From contig JAHDES010000009.1 in assembly GCA_020628645.1 (NCBI GenBank), positions 57,984-121,983 on the forward strand: a stretch of DNA of 64,000 nucleotides, given 5' to 3'. Below, one piece after another: positions 41,321 through 51,298 of this stretch. The position numbers and the translations under genes were made by a program. The DNA comes from Saprospiraceae bacterium (lineage in GTDB: Bacteria; Bacteroidota; Bacteroidia; Chitinophagales; Saprospiraceae). The notes under the pieces are model-generated. The model had not been told where the DNA came from. It ran no database searches and saw only the letters and a list, made by a program, of their open reading frames with translations. Each line of letters opens with the position of its first letter. Within the stretch, counting starts at the first letter, position 1.

Positions 41321-43711
41321 CTATTTATTATAAAATTGTAAATATTCTTGATCGTGTAATAATAAAGCCACTTGATTTGCAGCAATTTCATTGACTTCTA
41401 ACCAACCATCTGCATCTCGTTTTAATAAGCCTACTCCAATTAAGCGTTGTACTATACTTGCATATTTTTCTTTGAAGGCTACCCCAAATGTTTTGCGAAG
41501 GCGATATTCATTGGTGCGTTTTTCTTGTAAAATAGTTTTTAAAAGAGGAGCATTATCACGATTGATAAAATCTGGAAGTCTACTATTCATTTTGGGTTCA
41601 TGAATCACATTTTCAGATGATTGAATGCTCGTATTTAAAGCCCAACGTTTAAGGCTTTCTCCCATATTGCCATTGGTTTGACGATAGATACGCGACACCA
41701 TTTTTTGAAATTGCTGCCCATTGATTTCAACGCCTTTTTCATCCACTAAATTTTTATGTGTGGCACCATGTCGTATTAAAATAGCTTGATGAATTTCATC
41801 TACACTTACTGTATCCATACAAATTTCAGATTGAAAAACATTATCAATCCCGTTCATGGTTTTTAAATAGGCTTTCACCCAATTGGTCATAGACACCATA
41901 AAGAACAATTGTCCTGAATAATCATCAATCTGACGACACAACGCTCTTATGTTTTGACTAAACGGCACACTTGGGTCACGCCATAATTCAAGATCATCTA
42001 TCCAAATCATACTGGGTTTATTTAAGGTATATTTTCGGATAAAATCTAAGGCTTCATTTAAATTATAGGTAGTTTCAAAACTTCGTCCTTCTACTCTCAA
42101 ACTAGATTTAGGCTGTAATCGAATCGTATTTTGAGGAAAGAATCGTTGTGCCACCATATCACCAAATAAGGATCGACCTGATTGGCGTTTTCCAGTAATC
42201 ATCACGGCTCCTCGAAATCCTGTTTTCCACAATTCTATCAATTGCCCCATACGTTCCAACTCATCTTCTCGACCTACCCAAAAAGATTCTCCAATGAATC
42301 CTTTGGTCATAAAAATACTCTGATACGAATCATTGGTAGTACTAAAGGTACGATCTTGAACAAAACGAACAATTTTTTCTGAATTGGTCAAATTTTGTTC
42401 TTCTGTAACTCGATTTCGTAATTTATTAAAGGTGTTAATAGGTACTTGAAATACATTTTTAAGATATGTACTTAATTGATTTTGACTAATTCGATATTGA
42501 TTAAGTGAAGATTGGAGGCGAACGGATAAGAAATTAGTATCTTTTTCATATAATTTCCCAATACGAAATTCTGCTTGTAGACGTTCTTTAACGGTTGATT
42601 TTAGTTCATTTAGTTGTTCTTCTTTTTGCTCCAATTTCTTCAAAAATCCATGCAAAGGTTGACATAAACTATCTGTGGGCAAACTAAGATCTGGATTTTC
42701 TTCTTTTTCTTTAGAAAGCAGCGTCGCTCGATTTTTAATATTGAGCAAAGCCATTTTTAAATCCTTAATAGTAGCATTTGTGTGCTCTCGAATTTCTTTT
42801 AGCACCAATAAAATTTCAGATTCCACCCACTGTCGAACTGCTCGTTTGATAGGATAATCCTTTTGGTACAGCAGTCCTTGTTCTGCTTTTACTACCACAT
42901 TTTGTCGAGCCATTAAAGGTTCAAGTTGTTGCTCAATTTGAGGGGTATTATTTTCAAGCACAATAGCGCTGTCTATACTTCCTTCTTGATCTTCTGCATA
43001 TTGGGCTAATTTAATGGGCTTATCTTCGGTATGCCCTTCAATATATTGAACCGCCTCTTTCGCTATAGATCGCATTGTAGTTATAGCTGTATCACTTGAC
43101 ACCAATTGTTGTTGAATAGCCTCTCTGATACTATCAAAATCAGTCGATAAGTCTTGTAAGGTGTTATATTGTACCAATAACTGCTCTGTTTGGGCTGGCA
43201 ATTGTTCCAATTGTTCCTGATAGCTGGGCCAAGGATGTTGTTGTGAATGCCACAATTCTATTTGTTTTTCTAATCCATTGGGTTTCAATTGGAGGACAGC
43301 TTTTTCTTCTGCTCCCATTTTTTGAAAATCGGCATAAGCTTCTTTTAATACCCTTAAAGCATCTGATTGTAATTGAGTGACTTGACTCAGTTCAATCGTT
43401 TTATCCAAATATAAATGGTGGGCTTTTATTTGTTCAAAAAGTACATTTCGCCAAAGAATAACATAAGATTTGGCCCGTTCCATCCATTGAAAAGCCATTT
43501 GATAATGGTCATATTTTTCTTCTAAAGATAGACCTTCTGTACGCTGCTCATAATTCTGCGTCCCCATTTGAAGAATTTCAGCTACTTGTTTGTCCAAATA
43601 AGTGGCTAATTGTTGAATAAAGGAACTAGAAGAATTGGCTTGTTCTAATTGAGTTAAAGCCTCTTCTATTTTTTGATAAATAATTGGTTGGGAAATGGTA
43701 CTTTCTGTCAT
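41321..43711 (-). CDS. Large AAA-type ATPase with helical N-terminal half, unknown role
   Basis: The 796-residue soluble protein has a helical, coiled-coil-prone N-terminal half (1-450). An ATPase domain follows from about 475 (FWVGREDELERMGQLIELW), with a Walker A variant GKRQSGRS at 507-514 and Walker B PSMIWIDDLELW (Asp572, Asp573). The order resembles ORC/STAND-type AAA modules, with a C-terminal winged-helix-like segment (ASIVQRLIGVGLLKRDADGW). I do not recognise the family. It is divergent from the gene at 43933 with facing promoter boxes, which suggests a functional link. The modA gene starts 16 bases downstream and may share its transcript. Confidence 0.6.
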   Translation of the reverse strand: MTESTISQPIIYQKIEEALTQLEQANSSSSFIQQLATYLDKQVAEILQMGTQNYEQRTEGLSLEEKYDHYQMAFQWMERAKSYVILWRNVLFEQIKAHHLYLDKTIELSQVTQLQSDALRVLKEAYADFQKMGAEEKAVLQLKPNGLEKQIELWHSQQHPWPSYQEQLEQLPAQTEQLLVQYNTLQDLSTDFDSIREAIQQQLVSSDTAITTMRSIAKEAVQYIEGHTEDKPIKLAQYAEDQEGSIDSAIVLENNTPQIEQQLEPLMARQNVVVKAEQGLLYQKDYPIKRAVRQWVESEILLVLKEIREHTNATIKDLKMALLNIKNRATLLSKEKEENPDLSLPTDSLCQPLHGFLKKLEQKEEQLNELKSTVKERLQAEFRIGKLYEKDTNFLSVRLQSSLNQYRISQNQLSTYLKNVFQVPINTFNKLRNRVTEEQNLTNSEKIVRFVQDRTFSTTNDSYQSIFMTKGFIGESFWVGREDELERMGQLIELWKTGFRGAVMITGKRQSGRSLFGDMVAQRFFPQNTIRLQPKSSLRVEGRSFETTYNLNEALDFIRKYTLNKPSMIWIDDLELWRDPSVPFSQNIRALCRQIDDYSGQLFFMVSMTNWVKAYLKTMNGIDNVFQSEICMDTVSVDEIHQAILIRHGATHKNLVDEKGVEINGQQFQKMVSRIYRQTNGNMGESLKRWALNTSIQSSENVIHEPKMNSRLPDFINRDNAPLLKTILQEKRTNEYRLRKTFGVAFKEKYASIVQRLIGVGLLKRDADGWLEVNEIAANQVALLLHDQEYLQFYNK

Positions 43712-43737
43712 TTAACTATTTTTGGAAAAGAGATAGA

Positions 43738-43745
43738 CAAATATA
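43738..43745 (-). promoter_or_regulatory. -7 box (TATATTTG) for the AAA-type ATPase gene
   Basis: On the minus strand TATATTTG matches TAnnTTTG, 26 bases before the ATG at 43711. Confidence 0.5.
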
Positions 43746-43870
43746 AAGGTTTTCTTTATAGGTTTATAAGAATGGACTTATTCTATAAAGATTAGTCACT
43801 CTATGAAGCCCATGAAATGTCTTCTTTTAGAATTTTCTTTATCTAAAAACACAAGGAATCCATCTATTTT

Positions 43871-43902
43871 TTTTGAAAAAGGATGAATTAAAATTAAATT
43901 TG
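43871..43902 (+). promoter_or_regulatory. Bacteroidota promoter TTTTG-N19-TAAATTTG
   Basis: TTTTG at 43871-43875 and TAAATTTG at 43895-43902 are exactly 19 bases apart, the best promoter in the window. Transcription would start near 43909, which favours the ATG at 43933 over the one at 43873. Confidence 0.65.
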
Positions 43903-43932
43903 TTGGTATCATATCAACTAATAAAAACTGCT

Positions 43933-44727
43933 ATGCCCAATCCTTACGAAGATATGTTTGAGGAAACGCCTGAAACCAACGATCATCAGGATGAGCATTC
44001 TATTTCCTCTCAACCTACTCCTTTATTTTCAAACAATGATTCCCTTGAAAATGAATCTAATAGTGAATCGCTCGATGAAATTCTTCTTCATATTGATACC
44101 TTCAATAAAAAAGCGGTTCCTTTTTCCAAATTGTTAAGCCAAATTGGTATAATGGAACACAAAGTAGATGGCAGTTGGAAACGTCTCTTATTTGAAAATG
44201 AAGATAAAAAAGATCAAGGTAGTTTACAAGCGGAACGCGATTATCACGAATCCTTAAAATATAAATTCACACAAATCATTGTTCCCATGAAAGAATTGGG
44301 GCAATTGCACATGGAATGTGTACAGCAGTATAATGAAGATATTAACAAAGAATATTATTCCCTTGAGAAATCTGATGGTGCTGTAAAATTAGATAAGATC
44401 AATGCCACGAATGGGATTAATTTACAACGTAAAATCTTAGATGAAGCCGCTAATTTTTTGCTCATTTTAAAAAATGGACTCATCGAAACCGAAAAACGCA
44501 TTCGTCTTTACATCAATCAAGCTGGTGCCAACTCTATCTCCAATTCTGAATTTGAATTATTAGTTCAAAAACGAATTGAATTGACCAATGGTTACACCCA
44601 TGAGTTTAACTATATCATCTTCGACATGAGCATTTTAGATAAAGCAGCCATTTCTTTGGGCTTTTATACCAAAACCACCACCAGTCAATATGCGGGTCGC
44701 ATAAGAGATGCCTTTAAGTATGTATAA
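43933..44727 (+). CDS. Hypothetical helical protein, first gene of a two-gene unit
   Basis: From the ATG at 43933 (chosen because the promoter lies after the upstream ATG at 43873) the product has 264 residues. The first 60 are acidic and disordered (MPNPYEDMFEETPETND). The rest is helical and charged without membrane segments (GSLQAERDYHESLKYKFTQI, LQRKILDEAANFLLILKNGL). I do not recognise it. Its stop codon overlaps the start of the M15-like gene (ATGTATAA), so translation is coupled. The divergent AAA-type ATPase may be its partner. Confidence 0.6.
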   Translation: MPNPYEDMFEETPETNDHQDEHSISSQPTPLFSNNDSLENESNSESLDEILLHIDTFNKKAVPFSKLLSQIGIMEHKVDGSWKRLLFENEDKKDQGSLQAERDYHESLKYKFTQIIVPMKELGQLHMECVQQYNEDINKEYYSLEKSDGAVKLDKINATNGINLQRKILDEAANFLLILKNGLIETEKRIRLYINQAGANSISNSEFELLVQKRIELTNGYTHEFNYIIFDMSILDKAAISLGFYTKTTTSQYAGRIRDAFKYV

Positions 44728-45448
44728 AAAAGTTCTCTTTCTTTTGTTGCTAATAGGAATTCCAATAGGATGCTATTTCGCTACAAATGTTTTAGCTCCT
44801 CACCTTTATGATGCGACACATGCCAATCCTTACATTCAGTCAGCAGATGAATTAAAGGCTTTATTAAATGACCTCGCTTCTATCAAAAAAGAAGACATTC
44901 CAAAAGATTATTTGATCTATTCTCAAATGCATCTTTCCAAGTACAAAAAAGCAGTTTCTAATCTCCAATTTTATCTAATCACTAAAAAAGAAACCTATCA
45001 AAAAATCGTCGGGAATATTCGCATTCGAGATGTTATGGCAAGAGATCACTATTTCTACAAAAGCCATTATTTTTCCAAGGATACCTTAATCTGGGGTATT
45101 GATTCTGACATTTTGTTCACCTTATTAAAACTACAAGATCAACTAACAAAAAAAGGACATGATCGTGATGCGTTTTGGGTACGCTATGGACATCGGCATC
45201 CCCAATTAAATGATGAAGTGTAGGGATCGTATACCAGTCGCCATTTGTATGGAGATGCTTTGGATTTGGTAATTGATGATATCAATCAAGACGGTACTTT
45301 CACCACTGAAGATAAAAATCTTGTACTTGAAATTTGTGAATCTTTAATTGGCAATCGAGGAGGAATTGGTAAATACCCTGATTCGCGTACGATCCATATC
45401 GACTTACGTGGAAAACGAGCTAGATGGGATTCGTATTCTAGAAATTGA
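44720..45448 (+). pseudogene. M15-type D,D-peptidase-like gene interrupted by an in-frame TAG
   Basis: One frame runs from the ATG at 44720 (or 44708) to 45448 with a single TAG at 45221-45223. Before it: an N-terminal membrane anchor (VLFLLLLIGIPIGCYFA) and the fold start VRYGHRHPQLNDEV. Directly after it in the same frame: GSYTSRHLYGDALDLVIDD and HIDLRGKRARW. Intact relatives read HPQLNDEVGG followed by SRHLYGDAxDL, so the stop replaces one Gly. The zinc ligands (His and Asp of SRHLYGDALDL, His of HIDLRG) all lie after the stop. Unless the stop is read through or is a sequence error, the product is inactive. Relatives cleave or trim peptidoglycan cross-links. Confidence 0.75.
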
Positions 45449-45522
45449 ATAGCAATATTTGTTTGAATAGCTTAAATTTCAGCTTTGCCTCCTCACAGTC
45501 AGTTTTTAAGTATAAAATGCCT

Positions 45523-45530
45523 TACTTTTG
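45523..45530 (+). promoter_or_regulatory. -7 box (TACTTTTG) for the 45548 gene
   Basis: TACTTTTG matches TAnnTTTG and lies 18 bases before the ATG at 45548, ruling out the in-frame start at 45485. Confidence 0.5.
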
Positions 45531-45547
45531 TACAAAATCCACTCATT

Positions 45548-48100
45548 ATGCGAAAATACCTACCTTTTCTACTGGCTGCTTTTTTCTTTAGTGGCATTTA
45601 TTTTTCTATTAATCCCTTTAAGAACACTTCTTTTACACCTGCACCAACAGATGGTACAATTGTTCGAGAAAATGTAGAAGAAGGCGATAATCAATCCAAA
45701 CGCGAAGCATGGTTTGAAGAAATGCACCAAGCCGCCCCTGGAGTTAATTGGCGCACCATCGAATATCAAACTGCCCTACAAAAACATAAAACCCGCGCTA
45801 AACTTCGTGCAGAAGGACAAGCCAAATCGGGACAAGAAGTACTTGCAAATGGAAATTTGGTAGGCGAATGGTATGAGCGTGGTAGTAATAATCAAGCAGG
45901 AAATATAGGCGTGACAGAATACGATGCAGAAGAAGATCGAATCTATTTAATCTCTGGAGGAGGCACCTTATTTCGTGGTCTTAGAGATGGTTCTTATTGG
46001 GGAGTTTTTAATGAAGATTTACGATTCAATGATCGCTTTTTAAGAATAATAAATACGGATAGTGGGAAGCGAATGCTCGCCTGTGTAGGAAATATTCCTC
46101 ATTATTCAGACGATCAAGGCAAAACTTGGACGGCATCCACAGGAGCAAATACAACAGGCGGATGCCGTGATGCTTTGGCAGTTGTACATGAAGGACAAAA
46201 TTATATTTATTTACTTGGTAAATCTGGTTATTGGGAGGATGTACACTTGTATGCTTCTTCCGATAATGGGGAGACGTTTACCTCTATTCATTCGTGGAAC
46301 GAACACGAATTAGATCGTTTTTCAATGGTGAATCCACATCATACTAAAGAAATTTATTTGTATGAAAAAGTGGGGCAATCTAGTTCTAAATTTTCTCAAG
46401 TAGATGTTCCTAATTTAACGCTTACTGCTCTAAACAATGGTCCTTTTGACATTGGTGGGGCGCGAGCCAATATGACAGCGACCTTGATGCCAGACGAAAC
46501 AATACGCTTTTTTATTTATGATGATGAAGATTTTGTTTATCGTACTGACAATTTTGGAGAAAGTTGGGAAAACCATACTAAATTACCAGCGAGTCCTTGG
46601 GGAGTCGGTATCTATGTGAGCAAGTTTGATCCTTCTATCATGTACATGGGTGAAGTAGAATGTTTCCGTACAACAACAGCTTTATTTTGGGATAAAATCA
46701 ACAATTGGGGGGACTATTATCAAGATGTAGAGAATAAGCTTCACGCAGATATTATGTATTTCAATGAATTTGAAACTACAGATGGCGAGCAGTTTACCCT
46801 TATTAGTAATCATGGAGGGTTAAGTATTTCTTATGATAATGCGGCTACGAATAAAAATATTGGCTTAGAAAAATTGAACGTTGCACAATACTATGATGTA
46901 CGAACTAATCCTAATAATCCACAATTATTGTATGCGGGTTCGCAAGATCAAGGATTTCAGCGCGGAGAAGCTAATTCTTATGATGATATAGCCGATTTAG
47001 ATCAAATCATTTCTGGAGATTATGGACATATCGCCTTTACCAATAATGGCAATAGTTTCTGGACAGTTTACCCTGGAGGATGGGTTTCTTATTATGCCAA
47101 TTCTTTAGTGGGGGGCATTACTGCCGATATTACCATTGATTCTGATAATGAATCCGTTTGGATACCACCACTTGTAGAAACGCCTGATCCTAGTAATAAT
47201 TATGTCTACCTCGCAGGTGGTAATGTTGAGGGTGGTGAAGGTTCTTATATTGTCAAAATGCGTTATTGGGCTGGTTCGGTGGAGACCGAGCAATTACCTT
47301 TTGATTTTAAAGCAGAGTCAACGGGCGAAGTTTCAGCAATCGAAATTTCTCCGCTGAATGACAATATTATGTATGCATCTACCACTAGTAATTTCTTCTA
47401 TTATTCCTTAGATGCAGGTCAAACTTGGGAACAAAGTACTATTCTTGTACCTGGGCCTCATTATTTGTATGGGACAAGTATTTATGCTTCTACTCAAGAT
47501 GAAAATACGCTTTACATTGCAGGAAGTGGTTATTCCAATGCTTCCGTTTACAAATCTACGAATAATGGGATGAATTTTGAACCCATGAATGAAGGACTCC
47601 CTCCTACCCTAGTCTTTGAAATCACTGCCAATGAAGATGAAAGTCTTTTCTTTGCAGCAACGGAGGCAGGGCCTTATGTGTATGTAGTGGCTGAAGAACA
47701 ATGGTATGATATGGCTGGTTTAGGCGCACCTAATCAAACGTATTGGTCGGTAGAATATTTGCCTGAAATTGAGACGATTCGCTTCGGTACGTATGGAAGA
47801 GGAATTTGGGATTTCCAACTGCAAGAATTAGTCAATGCAAAAGAGGTAATTGAAAAAGATATGGTATTAACGGTCTATCCTAATCCCACTGCTGAGTATC
47901 TAACCATTCAAATTCCTGAATCATTACAAGCAAATGTACGTCTAGAAATTTTCAATCTAAGTGGGCAAAAAATACTAGAACAAGAGGTTGCCAATCAAAA
48001 AGAATTTACTATCAATGTATCTTCATTGAGCAAAGCCAATTACGTCTTACTTTGTACAGATGGTAAACAAGCCTATCGAGCAAAATTCATGGTGCAATAA
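45548..48100 (+). CDS. T9SS-exported beta-propeller (BNR/sortilin-like) protein
   Basis: From the ATG at 45548 the protein has 850 residues with a signal peptide (MRKYLPFLLAAFFFSGIYFS). The body consists of BNR/Asp-box repeats (SDDQGKTWTAS, SSDNGETFTSI, DNFGESWENH, SLDAGQTWEQS, STNNGMNFEPM), so it folds as a sialidase/VPS10-like propeller. The C-terminal 75 residues are a T9SS type A sorting domain (LTVYPNPTAEYLTIQIPE, LEIFNLSGQKILEQEV, NYVLLCTDGKQAYRAKFMVQ). It is expected on the cell surface or free outside the cell. No catalytic residues of sialidases can be placed, so the activity is open. It is followed by a terminator. Confidence 0.88.
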   Translation: MRKYLPFLLAAFFFSGIYFSINPFKNTSFTPAPTDGTIVRENVEEGDNQSKREAWFEEMHQAAPGVNWRTIEYQTALQKHKTRAKLRAEGQAKSGQEVLANGNLVGEWYERGSNNQAGNIGVTEYDAEEDRIYLISGGGTLFRGLRDGSYWGVFNEDLRFNDRFLRIINTDSGKRMLACVGNIPHYSDDQGKTWTASTGANTTGGCRDALAVVHEGQNYIYLLGKSGYWEDVHLYASSDNGETFTSIHSWNEHELDRFSMVNPHHTKEIYLYEKVGQSSSKFSQVDVPNLTLTALNNGPFDIGGARANMTATLMPDETIRFFIYDDEDFVYRTDNFGESWENHTKLPASPWGVGIYVSKFDPSIMYMGEVECFRTTTALFWDKINNWGDYYQDVENKLHADIMYFNEFETTDGEQFTLISNHGGLSISYDNAATNKNIGLEKLNVAQYYDVRTNPNNPQLLYAGSQDQGFQRGEANSYDDIADLDQIISGDYGHIAFTNNGNSFWTVYPGGWVSYYANSLVGGITADITIDSDNESVWIPPLVETPDPSNNYVYLAGGNVEGGEGSYIVKMRYWAGSVETEQLPFDFKAESTGEVSAIEISPLNDNIMYASTTSNFFYYSLDAGQTWEQSTILVPGPHYLYGTSIYASTQDENTLYIAGSGYSNASVYKSTNNGMNFEPMNEGLPPTLVFEITANEDESLFFAATEAGPYVYVVAEEQWYDMAGLGAPNQTYWSVEYLPEIETIRFGTYGRGIWDFQLQELVNAKEVIEKDMVLTVYPNPTAEYLTIQIPESLQANVRLEIFNLSGQKILEQEVANQKEFTINVSSLSKANYVLLCTDGKQAYRAKFMVQ

Positions 48101-48125
48101 GTCTATATTAAATACGAAATATCAG

Positions 48126-48158
48126 AAAGGTCTAATGAAGAAATTTATTAGACCTTTT
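48126..48158 (+). terminator. Terminator after the 45548 gene
   Basis: AAAGGTCTAAT pairs with ATTAGACCTTT (11 bp, loop of 10), with an A/T-rich tail. The rest of the 288-base gap to 48389 shows nothing else clear. Confidence 0.75.
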
Positions 48159-48388
48159 ATATTTTAATCCCTTAAAAAGTTAAATATTTGGTTTATAGGC
48201 ATAAATTAAAATTTTTCTCATGTTAAAAAAGTAGAAAGTTTATAAAAATTACTATTTTGGCAGCCGATTACAAACCTCATCCAAATACAAACAATCTAAA
48301 TATCTACCAAACACTACCAACGGAGTCAAAAAATAACGCACATAACTAATTCTAGTCTTTGAAAAACCATACAAACTTTTACTTATCT

Positions 48389-51235
48389 ATGTCATTTTCT
48401 ACTCGTCAACTTTTGACAGCACTATTGTTATGTCTTGGAGGTGTATTTGCCCAAGCACAAACCACTATTAAAGGAATTGTCCTCGATGCTGCGAATAATG
48501 ATCCCATTATTGGTGCAAATATCATTATCGAAGGAACAGCCGAAGGAACAACCTCTGACTGGGATGGTACATTCGAATTTAGTACGGATAAATCTTTACC
48601 TATCAACTTAGAAGTTACTTATATTGGTTATTCTGATAAAATCATCACTGTAGATGAAAATAAACGCTTGAATATCACCATGGAAGAAAGTGTTCAAGTA
48701 GTAACAGAAGCCATCGTAAAGGCAAGTCGTATTTCTGATAAACAAAAGGAATCGCCGCTTACAGTCGAAGCTTTAGATATCATTGCTATTAAAGAAACAC
48801 CTGCCGCCAATTTCTATGATGGTTTAGGAGCTTTAAAAGGGGTAGATTTAACGGCAGCTAGTCTTGGTTTTAAAGTCATTAACACACGTGGTTTTAATAG
48901 TACCAGTCCTGTACGTTCCCTCCAAACTATTGATGGTATTGATAATCAAGCTCCTGGTTTAAATTTCTCTTTAGGAAATTTTCTGGGTTCTTCTGAACTA
49001 GATATTAACAAAGTAGAATTGATCGTGGGTGCGAGTTCGGCTTTTTATGGCCCCAATGCCTTCAATGGTGTAATTAGTATGGAGACCAAAGATCCTTTTT
49101 TCCATAATGGTTTATCTGGAATGGTAAAAGTGGGCGAACGAAATATGCTAAATGGGGCTTTGAGATGGGCAGATGTCTTCCAAAACAGCAAGGGCGATGA
49201 TTTAATAGCTTATAAATTAAACTTTGAATACTTACGTGCAGATGATTGGGTAGCTGATAATTATGATCCTGTAGATGGTTCTGAATTTGGAATTGATAAT
49301 CCTGGAGGTGTAGATGCTGTAAATATTTATGGAGATGAATATTATAATGGAAACGATCTTACGGAATTTCAATTAAGTGATCCTATTTCTTTGTTGGGAG
49401 AGTTTCATCGTACTGGTTATCGTGAAATAGATTTAGTGGATTATAATACGCGTAATTATAAAGCTAATGTAGCTGTACATCTTCGTACCAATCCAGATCA
49501 AAAAGAACAATCTCCTGAGGTGATTTTCTCCACTAATTTTGGTTCGGGAACAACAGTTTATCAAGGAGATAATCGTTTTAGTTTAAAAGGAATTACCTTT
49601 TTACAAAATCGTTTAGAATATCGAAAGAAAAATAAATTTTTCCTGCGCGCTTACACCACGCGAACGGGTGCAGGAGATTCTTACGATCCTTATTTTACAG
49701 CACTTCAATTACAAGAAAGTGCAAAAGATGATCGAGAGTGGTCTGTTGATTATAACACCTATTGGACGGCCAATGTTAATGATCGTATTAATGAAAGTGA
49801 TTATCCAAAATTAACGATTGTTACCGATGAAAATGGCAATCCGATCTTTGATCCTGTTACTTTTGAGGTATTAACTGAATTTGATGCAGCTGCAGCTGAA
49901 CAATGGCAAATAGATAACCGTGATTTATTAACACAATGGCATGCAGAAGCAGCAAATTTCGCCAATCAAAATGTAGCAGCAGGCTCTATTTTTCAACCTT
50001 TCTTTGAACCAGGAACAGATCGATTTCAACAAGAATTTGATCGTATAACAGGAACACTAATTAGTGATGGAGGTACTAAGTTTTTTGATAATTCTGCATT
50101 GTATCATGTTCATGGCGAATATACTTTTAATCCACTTTGGATTGACGAAATACGCGTAGGAGCAAATTATAGACTCTACACGCCTGTAACACAAGGAACA
50201 ATTTTCTCTGACACCGCAGGTATTAAAATCACCAATTCTGAAGTTGGTTTTTATGGTGGTGGAACGAAATCATTAGCTAGTAATAAAGTAAAAGTCTCGG
50301 CAACTATTCGAGCAGATAAAAATCAAAATTTTGATTGGTTATTATCACCTGCTGCTTCTGTAGTGTATACACCTTCACAAAATAATTTCTTTAGAGTTTC
50401 TTTTTCCTCGGCCATTCGAAATCCAACGCTTTCGGATCAATACTTATCATTTAATATTGGTCCAGCTACTTTATCTGGTAACTTAAATGGTGTAGAAGAC
50501 TTGGTGACTATTGAATCTTTATTTGACTTTTTTGACTCTCAGCAAGCTAGTATGCTGGATACTTTTGCCATAGCGCCTGTACGACCTGAGGCAGTGAAAA
50601 CGGGAGAATTTGGATTTAGAACTACGCTATTTGATAAAATGTATGTTGATGCTGGATATTATTTCAGTATCTACGATAATTTTATTGGTTATCAAATTGG
50701 AGCAGACCTTGAATATTCTACAGATGGAGGAGGTGTTACGGTTAATCAGCTTGATATTTTCAGATATTCTTCCAATTCCCAAAATCAAGTTACTACACAA
50801 GGGTTTACTGTAGGTGTGAATTACTATCTCGGACAAAACTATACCCTGATTGGTAATTATTCTTGGAATAGATTGAATACACAATTAGATGATCCCATTA
50901 TACCTGCTTTTAATACCCCAGAACATAAATTCAACTTTGGTTTTGGTGGACGAAATTTAACGATCAATATGGGTGAACGAAAATTGCGTAATCTTTCCTT
51001 TAATATTAATTATAAATGGATTGAAGGTTTCTTATTTGAAGGTTCGCCACAGTTTACTGGATTTATTCCTACTTATGATATGTTAGATGCACAAGTAAGT
51101 TTTGGTTTACCTAAGATTAATAGTATTCTAAAAATTGGTGCATCAAATATACTAAACTCTTTAAATTTTCAAACTTATGGTGGCCCACGCATCGGTCGTT
51201 TAGCCTATGTTACCTTTTTATATGAAGGAAAATAA
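48389..51235 (+). CDS. SusC-like TonB-dependent receptor with carboxypeptidase-like domain
   Basis: From the ATG at 48389 the receptor has 948 residues; a TTG start at 48359 adds ten polar residues before the signal peptide (LLTALLLCLGGVFAQAQ). A carboxypeptidase regulatory-like domain follows (TTIKGIVLDAANNDPIIGAN to LEVTYIGYSDKIITVDEN), then the plug (GFKVINTRGFNSTSPVRSLQ) and the barrel. It ends in IGRLAYVTFLYEGK. It imports an unknown ligand with TonB. The next gene, 63 bases downstream, is a secreted hydrolase-like protein that probably belongs to the same operon and acts on or binds the same ligand. No SusD homologue is present. Confidence 0.92.
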   Translation: MSFSTRQLLTALLLCLGGVFAQAQTTIKGIVLDAANNDPIIGANIIIEGTAEGTTSDWDGTFEFSTDKSLPINLEVTYIGYSDKIITVDENKRLNITMEESVQVVTEAIVKASRISDKQKESPLTVEALDIIAIKETPAANFYDGLGALKGVDLTAASLGFKVINTRGFNSTSPVRSLQTIDGIDNQAPGLNFSLGNFLGSSELDINKVELIVGASSAFYGPNAFNGVISMETKDPFFHNGLSGMVKVGERNMLNGALRWADVFQNSKGDDLIAYKLNFEYLRADDWVADNYDPVDGSEFGIDNPGGVDAVNIYGDEYYNGNDLTEFQLSDPISLLGEFHRTGYREIDLVDYNTRNYKANVAVHLRTNPDQKEQSPEVIFSTNFGSGTTVYQGDNRFSLKGITFLQNRLEYRKKNKFFLRAYTTRTGAGDSYDPYFTALQLQESAKDDREWSVDYNTYWTANVNDRINESDYPKLTIVTDENGNPIFDPVTFEVLTEFDAAAAEQWQIDNRDLLTQWHAEAANFANQNVAAGSIFQPFFEPGTDRFQQEFDRITGTLISDGGTKFFDNSALYHVHGEYTFNPLWIDEIRVGANYRLYTPVTQGTIFSDTAGIKITNSEVGFYGGGTKSLASNKVKVSATIRADKNQNFDWLLSPAASVVYTPSQNNFFRVSFSSAIRNPTLSDQYLSFNIGPATLSGNLNGVEDLVTIESLFDFFDSQQASMLDTFAIAPVRPEAVKTGEFGFRTTLFDKMYVDAGYYFSIYDNFIGYQIGADLEYSTDGGGVTVNQLDIFRYSSNSQNQVTTQGFTVGVNYYLGQNYTLIGNYSWNRLNTQLDDPIIPAFNTPEHKFNFGFGGRNLTINMGERKLRNLSFNINYKWIEGFLFEGSPQFTGFIPTYDMLDAQVSFGLPKINSILKIGASNILNSLNFQTYGGPRIGRLAYVTFLYEGK

Positions 51236-51298
51236 TAAACCATCAAAAACGAAATCAATATTGTCAAACTATAAAATTTTTCATTAAACCTATTTCTT

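Noticed and set aside
45245..45448. Separate small gene starting with TTG at 45245
   Set aside because: It is in the same frame as the preceding M15-like gene, directly continues its fold, and is better explained as its 3' part after an in-frame stop.
48359..48388. TTG start for the SusC-like receptor
   Set aside because: It adds ten polar residues in front of a complete signal peptide that begins at the ATG at 48389.
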